Assembly: GCA_964019695.1 (NCBI GenBank)
Contig: OZ026530.1
Span: 39,058,944 to 39,122,943 of the forward strand
Length of the DNA: 64,000 nucleotides
Reading direction: 5' to 3'
DNA from: Loripinus fragilis
Lineage: Eukaryota > Mollusca > Bivalvia > Lucinida > Lucinidae
A program made the translations under genes and the position numbers. The notes beneath the pieces were generated by a model. That model had not been told where the DNA came from, made no database searches, and saw only the letters and a program-made list of their open reading frames with translations. Below are positions 22,300 to 33,091 of this stretch, in pieces (positions within the stretch are counted from its first letter, which is position 1; each line of letters opens with the position of its first letter).

Positions 22300-24244
22300 G
22301 GGTACTGGTCAACTCGTACCTAAGTCAACTCGTACCTTAGTCAACTCGTACCCATGTTTGGTCAACTCGTACCTTAGTCAACTCGTACCTAAGTCAACTC
22401 GTACCTAAGTCTATTTATAATAGAATATGAAAGAATTTTATGCCGTTGTCTAAGTACATTAATCATGACAAAAGCAAAATGATAAGTTTTGTTACGACTT
22501 AGGCGTATTCTGCACTCAAAAGGAGCTCGGACCCAGTATATTGGGGTTGAGAAAGGAGCGTCCATTTACAAATGGGTAAACACAGTATACTGCCCAAGTG
22601 GTGCTCGCTCTTACAAATTACAGTAGATGAAGAAATAGCTAGGCTCTACATTGTAAAAGAAATAAGTGTAACTTAACACCCATTTTGGTGGCAGCCGGAC
22701 TGCCGCTGGTCTTGACGTATTTAACGTATGAGCTGTTTTGTAATAACAGGGATAACTGTTAAACAACTATCACTGGTTAAATGTTAGCCTCTGGTAGCGT
22801 CGTCTTAGTATGAAAGTGTAGCTAAATGAACATCCAAAATGGGTGGCAACTACGCAGCCACATCTTTTAGTGTTAACTTACATGGATAGCACATTGCAAA
22901 CTTATCATCGCAAATAGCACTGGTCACATCGAAAATCATAAAATCTGGTTTTGTGGTAAGCAAACAATAAAGGTACAGACTCGATGAGATAGACGGATAA
23001 GAGCATCAAGCAGTCTGATTAGCGCATTTGTTATTCGATCTCAAAAACTTTAATGAACATGCTGTGCGCATTATTCAAATTGAAACCTATTCTTTGTAAC
23101 TGTTGGATGTGTCCTTATAGGGTAGCTAAGCCCTGAAGATATGTTTTCTCGTGGCGCGGGTTTTGTGTACATAAAGACGCCTTACAGCCACGTGCTGGTG
23201 ATTGGTAGGGTGTGAAAAACAGTATCTAATCAATTATGAATATGTGATTGTATTAATTAAGCTGTAATCATGGTAATAAGAAATTAACATTGTCTGACAG
23301 CGCAAAACCTGAATAATTAAAAGCAATAGTACAACCTTATTAAAGAAAATCGTAATTACAATGTAAAACTGAAATCTTTCTGGTTTATAACTGATTAAAA
23401 CATTTTAAAAATGAACCCATCTCACGTTAGGGTTTGGTTCTTTACTTTAGAAAGTCCAGACGATTCTCTCATCATACAGTCTCATCTGAGCCTTCGCTAC
23501 TTGCTACTTAAATGACTCCAAATTTGCATTTTGTTTTGTCGTCTGCTGACTTATTTTGAAATGAATAGTTCAAAATACCTTCTACTGTTTAAGTGCTAGT
23601 TAAAAAAAACACTGCGTGCTATCATAACAGACCTATGTCCGAAATTCAAAACTTTGTGTATACGAGCAGCGAAGATCCTTATATAAAGGTCTAGGATATT
23701 GGAACAGGCAGATCCGAAACTCCCCTAGTCCCAGCCTCACAGGTCGTAATTTATAGTGTTTCTTTTAATATTTGAGAAGGCTGGTCCGAATCTCTCCTTA
23801 TTGCAGATAGCAAAACTGTAGTGATTTGGTCGTTTAAGCAGGCTATTCCGAACATCGACCCATAGGGAAAAGGTAAGGGAACTTGTCACAGCTGGCCTGA
23901 ACTTCGTTCGATCGCAAATACTAAATTTTGATGATTATGTATGATTGAACAAGCTCTCAGAACGCCGCCCCATAGGCATAAGAGTTGGGATCTTTGAACA
24001 GGCTGGCCCGAACCTAACCTCAGCACAGATAGCAAATTGTGATGTTTTATGTTTGAAAAGGCTTGTTATGACCTAGACTTACCAACTCTCCGTCTATCAT
24101 GCTCTACCCTGCCACGTTTTTGGACTCAGGTACGAGTTGACTTGGGGTAGGTACGAGTTGACCAAAGGTCAGGTACGAGTTGACCAAAAATGGGTACGAG
24201 TTGACTAAGGTACGAGTTGACTTAGGTACGAGTTGACTAGAAAC
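22300..24244. mobile_element. foldback-type DNA element with 9-bp target duplication, copy A
   Basis: The element (1,945 bp) is bracketed by CTTGTGGTT at 22291-22299 and 24245-24253; the two homologous units elsewhere have this site once, uninterrupted. It begins GGGTACTGGTCAACTCGTAC and its right end inverts to GTTTCTAGTCAACTCGTACC. Each end is a string of about six GTCAACTCGTACC sub-repeats (22307-22412; inverted at 24122-24240). Terminal inverted repeats built of tandem sub-repeats together with a 9-bp duplication are the hallmarks of FoldBack/Mutator-like elements. The interior has no transposase frame; positions about 23690-24070 hold four to five decayed 80-bp units with CAGGCTGGTCCGAA. 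Confidence 0.9.
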
Positions 24245-24482
24245 CTTGTGGTTCATGTAAAGAAGGTTTAAAGGGTATTCACTACCTAAAAATAGTATGT
24301 GAGCATGATCAGGAAATACCACAATCACAAACAGCAGACAACCCCATGGCACTGCAAGGAAGAGACACACAACCATCAAGAGACACCAGGAAGACAAACT
24401 AATACATCCGTGGATCATCGTGGCTACAGCATGGGATAGAAATGTATAGAACTCCCGTAAAACAAAAATCTGCACCCTGCAG

Positions 24483-25206
24483 AGCGTGTCTGCATGGTCT
24501 GTGGAAAGAGCGCACAAGAGGTCCGAAGGATCGAATCCACAAAAAGATCAGACATCAACGCCAAAGCATTGCTCGCCAAATATGGGGGCATTAATGTAGA
24601 GAGTGGCGTTAGGCTTAAATGAAATATATGTGTGGTTCCTGTTGCCTACCTACCCTAATTTTTTAACCCTATATACCCTAAACAATAAAATGGTCTTTGG
24701 AGAAAAAATGGGCACTTTTTCAATTTCTGTCACTATTTTCTTTGTTAAATGTTATAACAAAATTTAATAATTTCCCTACCTACCTACCCTGAATTTTCTT
24801 GGCATGAAACAGGAACCACACATATATTTCATTTAGGCCTTATGTGTAGAAACTGTTACTCGAAATTACAGAACCTCGATCAAAGATGTAGACTTTTTTA
24901 TGAGGGGTGCCAACGAAATGCAAGGATAGTGATACGTGCTAATACTAAAAGAATGATGCGCTCCTCTCCTCTCTCTAGACCACAAAAGAGAATTAACTTC
25001 TCAAAAACACCAACAAAGACACGCAAAACACAACGCAAAACACAATTGTTTAAAGAGAGTGCCACCCCTGAAAGTACCACACCCGAGGAAATTGGCCTTA
25101 AAGTGGATTTTGTTACTGGTAGGATGTGTTTCCAGGTTTTAAGTGACCCCCGTTTTTCTTTTTTAAACAGCTTTAAAATGATCTTAGAAGAATGCACACC
25201 GCGTAA
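24483..25206 (+). pseudogene. Cys-x2-Cys exon fragment, L copy, split by a MITE
   Basis: An acceptor-like CACCCTGCAG precedes an open frame with CMVCGKSAQEVRRIE and ending YGGINVESGV, which is cut by the MITE at 24612-24839. Past the MITE the frame resumes with MCRNCYSKLQNLDQRC and a basic, Ser/Thr/Pro-rich tail containing TPTKTRKTQRKTQ. Removing the MITE and one TTA rejoins both halves in the same frame. Paired Cys-x2-Cys motifs about 45 residues apart suggest a zinc-binding domain of the kind found in uncharacterised DNA-binding or transposon-associated proteins. The family is not recognised. A short intron may lie at about 25118-25170 (GTAGGATG donor, TTTTTTAAACAG acceptor). Two further broken copies exist, so this is a multiplied fragment, not a live gene. 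Confidence 0.65.
24612..24839. mobile_element. PIF/Harbinger-like MITE, copy 2
   Basis: The same ends as 19833-20065, flanked by TTA at 24609-24611 and 24840-24842, and inserted in the Cys-rich exon fragment. Confidence 0.9.
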
Positions 25207-25212
25207 CTAAAA

Positions 25213-25477
25213 CCTATGGATCCCCGGAGCCCCCCCCCCCCCTTCCTAAAAATCACAAGTTATTGTGATAGCAATTAGCATTTGGACCCCCCCCTTGGAT
25301 GGACCTCCCCTGAAAATGTTGGACCCCCTCTGGATCCTTGGGAAAGTATAGTTTTCTCTGCAATAAAACCATTGCCCCCCCCCCCCCCCCCCTCTGTAAA
25401 ATAAGCTGAGGACTAAAAAACGTCTCAATCTGGACCCCCCCCGCCCCCCTGTCAAAAATTCCTGGATCCGCGCATGA
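25213..25477 (-). repeat. GCGCGGATCC element with poly-C blocks, L copy
   Basis: One end reads AATTCCTGGATCCGCGCATG. The interior has TTGGACCCCC, CCTCTGGATCCTTGGGAAAG and TAAGCTGAGGACTAAAAAA. Copies are at 26815-27062 and 31347-31582 (inside the direct units) and, alone, at 48630-48920. Homopolymer lengths differ between copies. Confidence 0.85.
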
Positions 25478-25858
25478 TATTATACATGCTTTAAAGTCAT
25501 ATTACGGGGGTCGCGCACATGCGTTCCTTTTTCGCCACGCTCCCTAACTGTGAATGATGACCATCCCGCCCCCTCCCCTAAAATATCCACAATTTTATCA
25601 TAGATCCCATAAAATATTTATTCAATCTGAATCCCCTAAAATTATTGAAATTAAAAGTTAGACCCCCTCCTTAAAAAAGGCCCCAGTCCACATAGGCTAC
25701 GAAATATCAGAGTAACCCCCATCCGATCGGAAATCCCCGACACAGGCATGCACGGACCCAGGAAGTGTTGTTAGAGGGAGTCCAATTTATCTTTAACAAC
25801 TTTTTTATGGTGAGAGTCCAAATACCTTTCAAGGTGTATCATCATCGGCCAATTTCAG

Positions 25859-26430
25859 TGGGCCCACGTTGGTAGTTGGTGGAAATGTGGGCGTCGCCGC
25901 ATACCAACCTTGTACCAACATCGAACCAACGCAACAATGTCGACCATTCTCTCATTATTAAAAACCACTATATTATTACAAAATCCCCTGTGCCTGTATT
26001 CTGAATAATGTGTTTGGTGTTAAAAGAAGTTTATGTTTCCGGAGCACATGACATTGGACCAGCATTGCGAAGGAGATTTGTTTGATTTGATTCTTACGTC
26101 CCATCAACAATCTTTCAGTTATGTAGGGACGGGTCTTCCTGGGTTGAACCGGTACTAAGCTATGATTAATGTGTCTTGCTCAAGGACACAACGCAGTGAC
26201 GCCTGTGAAGCTCGAACCCGCGGCCCCTCTGTCTCATGTTCATTAAATAAGCCAGGTTACGAGGAAAACTATCCATGCGCGGATCCAGAGGGGGCCGGGG
26301 CTCCGGGCCCAGCAAAATCACAAAGCTTTAGGATTTATTTAGCAAAACTCGTCTGGATCCACTTGAAAATCTCAAAGGCAAGCCAGAATTCAATGTTGGG
26401 CCATTAATTCGGCCGCTAGCGAAACGCCAT
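25859..26430 (+). repeat. spacer segment S, copy 1
   Basis: Between the inverted L and R1 units. It begins GGCCCACGTTGGTAGTTGG and contains a SINE fragment and a CATGCGCGGATCCAGAGG block. Nearly identical to 30390-30961 (a handful of differences by eye), so it belongs to a direct duplication with the adjoining unit. Confidence 0.9.
26085..26240 (-). mobile_element. head-truncated tRNA-derived SINE
   Basis: On the minus strand it has the B box (inverse of GCTCGAACCCGCGG), the conserved body TGTGTCCTTGAGCAAGACAC and the tail block inverse of TTACGTCCCATCAACAATC. The A-box half is absent. The same truncated copy is at 30620-30775. Confidence 0.8.
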
Positions 26431-27109
26431 TGAAATTGGCCGATGATGATACACCTTGAAAGGTATTTGGATTCTCACCATAAAAAAAGTTGTTAAAGAT
26501 AAATTGGACTCCCTCTAACAACACTTTCTGGGTCCGTGCATGCCTGTGTCGGGGATTTTCGATCGGATGGGGGTTACTCTGATATTTCGCAGCCTATGTG
26601 GACTCGGACCTTTTTTAAGGAGGGGGTCTAACTTTTAATTTCAATAGTTTTAGGGGGTTCAGATTGAATAAATATTTATGGGATCTATGATAAAATTGCG
26701 GATATTTTAGGGGAGGGGGCGGGATGGTCATCACTCACAGTTAGGGAGCGTGGCGAAAAAGGAACGCATGTGCGCGACCCCCGTAATATGACTTAAAAGC
26801 ATGTATAATATCATGCGCGGATCCAGGAATTTTTGACAGGGGGGGGGGGGGAGTCCAGACTGAGACGTTTTTTAGTCCTTAGCTTATTTTACAGAGGGGG
26901 GGGGGGCAATGGTTTTATTGCAGAGAAAACTATACTTTCCCAAGGATCCAGAGGGGGTCCAACATTTTCAGGGGAGGTCCATCCAAGGGGGGATCCAAAT
27001 GCTAATTGCTATCACAATAACTTGTGATTTTTTAGGAAGGGGGGGGGGGGCTCCGGGGATCCATAGGTTTTAGTTACGCGGTGTGCATTCTTCTAAGATC
27101 ATTTTAAAG

Positions 27110-27800
27110 CTGTTTAAAAAAAAGAAAAACGGGGGTCACTTAAAACCTGGAAACACATCCTACCAGTAACAAAATCCACTTTAAGGCCAATTTCCTCGGG
27201 TGTGGTACTTTCAGGGGTGGCACTCTCTTTAAACAATTGTGTTTTGCGTTGTGTTTTGCGTGTCTTTGTTGGTGTTTTTGAGAAGTTAATTCTCTTTTGT
27301 GGTCCAGAGAGAGGAGAGGAGCGCATCATTCTTTTAGTATTAGCACGCATCACTATCCTTGCATTTCGTTGGCACTCCTCATAAAAAGTCTACATCTTTG
27401 ATCGCGGTTCTGTAATTTCGAGTAACAGTTTCTACACATAAGGCCTAAATGAAATATATGTGTGGTTCCTGTTTCATGCCAAGAAAATTTAGGGTAGGTA
27501 GGTAGGGAAATTATTAAATTTTGTTATAACATTTAACAAAGAAAATAGTGACAGAAATTGAAAAAGTGCCCATTTTTTCTCCAAAGACCATATTATTGTT
27601 TAGGGTATATAGGGTTAAAAAAATTAGGGTAGGTAGGCAACAGGAACCACACATATATTTCATTTAAGCCTAACGCCACTCTCTACATTAATGCCCCCAT
27701 ATTTGGCGAGCAATGCTTTGGCGTTGATGTCTGATCTTTTTGTGGATTCGATCCTTCGGACCTCTTGTGCGCTCTTTCCACAGACCATGCAGACACGCTC
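27110..27800 (-). pseudogene. Cys-x2-Cys exon fragment, R1 copy
   Basis: Minus-strand counterpart of 24483-25206, with the TTA-flanked MITE at 27442-27670 at the same position. The frame after the MITE is preserved down to CFQVLSDPRFSFF, then disrupted by an extra A/T in the homopolymer. Sharing the same MITE at the same codon means the MITE inserted before the unit was multiplied. Confidence 0.6.
27442..27670. mobile_element. PIF/Harbinger-like MITE, copy 3
   Basis: Flanked by TAA (the inverse of TTA) at 27439-27441 and 27671-27673. Same termini as the other copies. Confidence 0.85.
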
Positions 27801-28817
27801 TGCAGGGTGCAGATTTTTGTTTTACGGGAGTTCTATACATTTCTATCCCATGCTGTAGCCACGATGATCCACGGATGTATTAGTTTGTCTTCCTGGTGTC
27901 TCTTGATGGTTGTGTGTCTTTTCCTTGCAGTGCCATGGGGTTGTCTGCTGTTTGTGACTGTGGTATTTCCTGATCATGCTCACATACTATTTTTAGGTAG
28001 TGAATACCCTTTAAACCTTCTTTACATGAACCACAAGACTGGTGACCTTGAAACATGGTTTGCATCATTGGATAGTAAGTGAGTATGAGCTGGCCCACCC
28101 AGTCCACTTTCTGTGCCTTTTATATAGTAAAAAAAATAATTGAATTTGGGTCACACTGGATTCATATAATACCTGGCCTATTTATGAACTTTTTCAACAT
28201 CTTTGCTTGTTAACAGACGCTCTTTCTGGAGCATGCGCAGGTTCTCTACTTGAAAAAATACCATATGCGGAAGAAAAAAAAATAGGATTGTGGGATTCGA
28301 TCTCTAGACTCTTACCTCGTTAAGCTAAAGCGCTACCACTTGCGCTACTGGGGCAATTACCGTCAAAATTACACATCAAAATAAATTACATTGAAAAAAA
28401 TTATTAAAATCGAAATTACCAATAACAGCAATATTTGAAAGGCTTTGTATCGAAAAGAAAGTGCGGCAAATCTTCTCAGTTTTCAGTACATGTTCATTTC
28501 TCATTTTGATGTGCGAAATTGACCCAGGATGTAAACAGATGCTCTTTCTGGAGCATGCGCAGTCGGATGAGTGGGATTCTCTACTTGTAAAAAATTACTA
28601 GTTACCAAACACTTAGACTGGTTCTCTCCCTTTAATAGCTTGTCAGCATATTAAGACAGGTAACTACTAAACGCCATTGCGTCTATTTATAGCATATACA
28701 CTGACGTAGTAATGGAAAAATACGTAGTATTGGAAAATACCTGTGACGTCTTGAGTCCATCTGCGGTATTGAATAAAAAGTGCATTTGCGATTTTTAAAC
28801 AACTGCTCCCAGCTAGC

Positions 28818-29022
28818 TTTGTTTGTTTGTTTGATTTCATTCTTTACGTCCACTCAACAATCTTTCAGTTATGCGGGACGGGTCTTCCTGGGTTGAACCA
28901 GTACTAAGCTAGGATAAATGTGTCTTGCTCAAGGACAACAACGCAGTGACGCCGGTGAGGCTCGAACCCGCGGCCCTTCGGTCTCGAGTCAAGCACTCTA
29001 CCACTGAGCCACTGCGCTCCTA
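28818..29022 (-). mobile_element. full-length tRNA-derived SINE with 12-bp target duplication
   Basis: Flanked by a perfect CTCCCAGCTAGC at 28806-28817 and 29023-29034. Read on the minus strand: GAGCGCAGTGGCTCAGTGG (A box), the inverse of GCTCGAACCCGCGG (B box), the body GTCCTTGAGCAAGACAC, and a (CAAA)n tail. The architecture fits molluscan tRNA-derived SINEs such as RUDI (V-SINE superfamily); exact family assignment needs alignment. Confidence 0.9.
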
Positions 29023-29046
29023 CTCCCAGCTAGCATCCCATCACGA

Positions 29047-29112
29047 GCCACTATCGGCCCGCCGACGAACCGTCACCTGCGAATGGTGGTTCGTTGGCGG
29101 GCCGATAGTGGC
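29047..29112. repeat. hairpin with 25-bp arms
   Basis: GCCACTATCGGCCCGCCGAC plus GAACC is matched by its inverse with a single mismatch around a 16-base loop. GC-rich in an AT-rich setting, immediately beyond the SINE target duplication. Confidence 0.85.
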
Positions 29113-29199
29113 CCAATTGTACGTGCGGATTGGATTTTTTTTTATAAAGTTATCGGGAATATGGCAACTGAAAAATTACAAGTTCAAAAGGTTCCTATA

Positions 29200-29930
29200 G
29201 AAATAAGCATCCCCAACTCAACACTGGATGCGTGGATCAAGAGGGGGTTAGGTGGTCCGGACCCTACCCCCCCCCCCCATCCCCCTAAAAATCACATGTT
29301 CTATGGGTTTCTATAGAAATAAGCATCCCCCGCCACCCGAAAATAAACAAAAAGACATTTACCCCGCATCTAGTCAGACGCAACGCGGCCCGGTACAACT
29401 ATTTTCTGGAATTTCAAATGTTCACAGGGGAAACACTTATGAGACTTTCAGTTTGCACCTTCAAAACTCAATCCGTGACGGGGAAGTGGGCAATTACTTA
29501 TTTCTAACCGATGTGCGGATCCAGAGGGAGATAGGTGGTCTGGACACCCCCCCCCCAATTAAAAATAAATAATAATCACAAGTTCTTTAAGTTTCGTTGG
29601 AAATAAGCATTTGCCCCCCCCCCCCCCCCCCCATCCCCGAAAAAAAAAAAACAGTAGTCAGACATGTTACTGACTGCGCCGGCCGGTAAACCTTCTGAGA
29701 CTTTCAGAAAACTCAATCCGTGACAGGGAAGTGGGCAATTACTTATTTCTTACCCATGCGCGAATCCAGAGAGGAATAGGTGGTCCGGACCCCCCCCCCC
29801 CCCCGAAAAATCACAAGTTATATAGGTTTCTATAGAAATAAGGATTTGCATCCCCCCAACCCCCCCCCCCCCCAAAAAAAAAAAAAAATAATAAAAAGTT
29901 CCCCCCCCCCCGATAAATGTTTCGACCATT
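29200..29930. repeat. tandem GCGCGGATCC-type half elements, three units of about 265 bp
   Basis: Units near 29228, 29515 and 29757 each begin GCGGATCCAGAGG (or a variant) and continue GGTGGTCCGGACC, a poly-C tract, AAATCACA.GTT and TTTCTATAGAAATAAGCAT. The latter two are separated by GTGGGCAATTACTTATTTCT, also duplicated. Long C tracts make the exact length uncertain. Confidence 0.75.
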
Positions 29931-29999
29931 TTGAACCGTAAAAAAATATAGTTGCAAAAAAAACCAACAAAAAACACCCTTATCAGAGTTTTTTTTCTG

Positions 30000-30312
30000 T
30001 TATTTGAGTCTGGACGCCCCCGGCCCCTGTTTCTATCTGCGAGGAGAGGGTGGAGGGGGGGGGGGTACTATAATATTTTCATTCATACGTGGGCTCGCAC
30101 CATTTTGGGGTTCAAAATTTTGAATTTCAATACCTTTGAGGGTTTTCAGAAAAATGAATATTTTTTGGGGTATGAAGATTTTGTGGATATCTTTTGGGGT
30201 CATCACAAAACACCAAAAAGTTAACCCCAAAAATGGTCCGGGCCTACGTATGTATGAAAATATCAGAGTACCCCCCCCCCCCCCCCCCCCCTTTCTCACC
30301 CAGGTGCGAGTA
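30000..30312. repeat. inverted-repeat element with G and C tracts at its ends
   Basis: A poly-G end at 30055 followed by ATAATATTTTCATTCATACG and CGCACCATTTTGGGG is matched in inverse near 30225-30290 (CCAAAAATGGTCCGGGCC, ATGTATGAAAATAT), ending in poly-C. Non-coding. Confidence 0.7.
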
Positions 30313-30389
30313 TGCTTGGAATTCGTGAACAATATCAGCGGACGTCATATTTTGTGTTTGGGGTCACTACACAGATAGCAAAGATACGT

Positions 30390-30961
30390 TGGGCCCACGT
30401 TGGTAGTTGGTTGAAATGTGGGCGTCGCCGCATACCAACCTTGTACCAACATCGAACCAACGCAACAATGTCGACCATTCTCTCATTATTAAACACCACT
30501 ATATTATTACAAAATCCTCTGTGCCTGTATTCTGAATAATGTGTTTGGTGTTAAAAGAAGTTTATGTTTCCGGAGCACATGACATTGGACCAGCATTGCG
30601 AAGGAGATTTGTTTGATTTGATTCTTACGTCCCATCAACAATAGTTCAGTTATGTAGGGACGGGTCTTCCAGTGTTGAACCGGTACTAAGCTATGATTAA
30701 TGTGTCTTGCTCAAGGACACAACGCAGTGACGCCTGTGAGGCTCGAACCCGCGGCCCCTCTGTCTCATGTTCATTAAATAAGCCAGGTTACGAGGAAAAC
30801 TATCCATGCGCGGATCCAGAGGGGACCGGGGCTCCGGGCCCAGCAAAATCACAAAGCTATAGGATTTATTTAGCAATACTCGTCTGGATCCACTTGAAAA
30901 TCTCAAAGACGAGCCAGAATTCAATGTTGGGCCATTAATTCGGCCGCTAGCGAAACGCCAT
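30390..30961 (+). repeat. spacer segment S, copy 2
   Basis: Direct repeat of 25859-26430, including the truncated SINE and the GCGCGGATCC half element. Confidence 0.9.
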
Positions 30962-33091
30962 TGAAATTGGCCGATGATGATACACCTTGAAAGGTATTTG
31001 GATTCTCACTATAAAAAAGTTGTTGAAGATAAATTGGACTCCCTCTAACAACACTTTCTGGGTCCGTGCATGCCTGTGTCGGGGATTTCCGATCGGATGG
31101 GGGTTACTCTGATATTTCGTAGCCTATGTGGACTCGGACCTTTTTTAAGGAGGGGGTCTAACTTTTAATTTCAATAATTTTAGGGGTTCAGATTGAATAA
31201 ATATTTTATGGGATCTATGATAAAATTGTGGATATTTTAGGGGAGGGGGCGGGATGGTCATCATTCACAGTTAGGGAGCGTGGCGAAAAAGGAACGCATG
31301 TGCGCGACCCCCGTAATATGACTTTAAAGCATGTATAATATCAAGCGCGGATCCAAGAATTTTTGACAGGGGGGGGGGGAAGTCCAGACTGAGACGTTTT
31401 TTAGTCCTCAGCTTATTTTACAGAGGGGGGGGGGGGGGGCAATGGTTTTATTGCAGAGAAAACTATACTATCCCAAGGATCCAGAGGGGGTCCAACATTT
31501 TCAGGGGAGGTCCATCCAAGGGGGGATCCTAATTGCTATCACAATAACTTGTGATTTTTTAGGAAGGGGGGGGGCTCCGGTTTACGCGGTGTGCATTCTT
31601 CTAAGATCATTCTAAAGCTATTTAAAAAAGAAAAACGGGGGTCACTTAAAACCTGGAAACACATCCTACCAGTAACAAAATCCACTTTAAGGCCAATTTC
31701 CTCGGGTGTGGTACTTTCAGGGGTGGCACTCTCTTTAAACAATTGTGTTTTGCGTTGTGTTTTGCGTGTTTTTGTTGGTGTTTTTGAGAAGTTAGTTCTC
31801 TTTTGTGGTCCAGAGAGAGGAGAGCATCATTCTTTTAGTATTAGCACGCATCACTATCCTTGCATTTCGTTGGCACTCCTCATAAAAAAGTCTACATCTT
31901 TGATCGAGGTTCTGTAATTTCGAGTAACAGTTTCTACACATAAGGCTTAAATGAAATATATGTGTGGTTCCTGTTTCATGCCAAGAAAATTTAGGGTAGG
32001 TAGGTAGGGAAATTATTAAATTTTGTTATAACATTTAACAAAGAAAATAGTGACAGAAATTGAAAAAGTGCCCATTTTTTCTCCAAAGACTATTTTATTG
32101 TTTAGGGTATATAGGGTTAAAAAAATTTAGGGTAGGTAGGCAACAGGAACGCACATATATTTCATTTAAGCCTTACGCCACTCTCTACATTAATGCCCCT
32201 ATATTTGGCGAGCAATGCTTTGACGTTGATGTCTGATCTTTTTGTGGATTCGATCCTTCGGACCTCTTGTGCGCTCTTTCCACAGACCATGCAGACACGT
32301 TCTGCAGGGTGCAGATTTTTGTTTTACGGGAGTTCTATACATTTCTATCCCATGCTGTAGCCACGATGATCCACGGATGTATTAGTTTGTCTTCCTGGTG
32401 TCTCTTGGTGGTTGTGTGTCTCTTCCTTGCAGTGCCATGGGGTTGTCTGCTGTTTGTGATTGTGGTATTTCCTGATCATGCTCACATACTATTTTTAGGT
32501 AGTGAATACCCTTTAAACCTTCTTTACATGAACCACAAGACTGGTGACCTTGAAACATGCTTTGCATCATTGGATAGTAAGTGAGTATGAGCTGGCCCAC
32601 CCAGTCCACTTTCTGTGCCTTTAATATAGTAAAAAATTTAATTGAATTTGGGTCACACTGGATTCATATAATACCTGGCCCTTTTATGAACTTTTTCAAC
32701 ACCTTTGCTTGTTAACAGACGCTCTCTCTGGAGCATGCGCAGGTTCTCTACTTGAAAAAAATACCATATGCGGAAGAAAAAAATTAGGTATGTGGGATTC
32801 GATCTCTAGACCCTTACCTCGTTACGCTAAAGTGCTACCACTTGCGCTATTTGGACAGACACCGTCAAACGTTCACATTAAAATAAATCACATTGAAAAA
32901 ATTATTAAAATCGAAATTACTAATAACAGCAATATTTGAAAGGCTTTGTATCGAAAAGAAAGTACGGCAAATCTTCTCAGTTTTCAGTACATGTTCATTT
33001 CTCTTTTTGGTGTGCGAAATTGACCCAGGATGTAAACAGATGCTCTTTCTGGAGCATGCGCAGTCGGATGAGTGGGATTCTCTACTTGTAA
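30962..33091 (+). repeat. 2.2-kb repeated unit, direct copy R2
   Basis: Together with the preceding S segment it repeats 25859-28610 in the same orientation, 4.5 kb downstream. It ends at CTACTTGTAA, about 20 bases before the R1 end. It contains a GCGCGGATCC element (31347-31582), the exon fragment with its MITE, a GTT-rich repeat and a tRNA-like sequence. Confidence 0.9.
31583..32305 (-). pseudogene. Cys-x2-Cys exon fragment, R2 copy
   Basis: Minus-strand third copy, again interrupted by the MITE (about 31944-32171; left flank TAA, right flank mutated). A short deletion within the basic tail breaks the frame after PLSRPQ-equivalent codons, and the T-run length differs from L. Confidence 0.6.

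Larger units (their letters stand above)
21732..25858 (-). repeat. 2.2-kb repeated unit, inverted copy (L)
   Basis: After removing the 1.9-kb foldback element at 22300-24244, this copy is about 2.17 kb and is the reverse complement of 26431-28610 and of 30962-33091 along its length. Contents from right to left: a block ending ATCATCATCGGCC, a GCGCGGATCC element (25213-25477), a Cys-rich exon fragment split by a MITE, a GTT-rich repeat copy, a tRNA-like sequence, and a GAGCATGCGCAG block near the outer end. Confidence 0.9.
26431..28610 (+). repeat. 2.2-kb repeated unit, direct copy R1
   Basis: Inverted relative to L (21732-25858) and direct relative to R2 (30962-33091). It has the same internal order and lacks the foldback insertion: the sequence around 28030-28045 is the uninterrupted target site. 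It ends GTTACCAAAC, where L continues further. Confidence 0.9.

Noticed and set aside
22307..22412. Regularly spaced direct repeats resembling a CRISPR array
   Set aside because: Spacing is irregular, the same repeats occur inverted at the other end of a transposon-like element, and the genome is eukaryotic.
27765..28082. Similar frames beginning MCALSTDHADT in all three 2.2-kb units
   Set aside because: They run from the antisense of the Cys-rich exon fragment into the GTT-rich dispersed repeat. The similarity is due to duplication, not selection.
29750..30332. Gly/Pro-rich frames on both strands
   Set aside because: Translations of poly-C and poly-G tracts in repeats.
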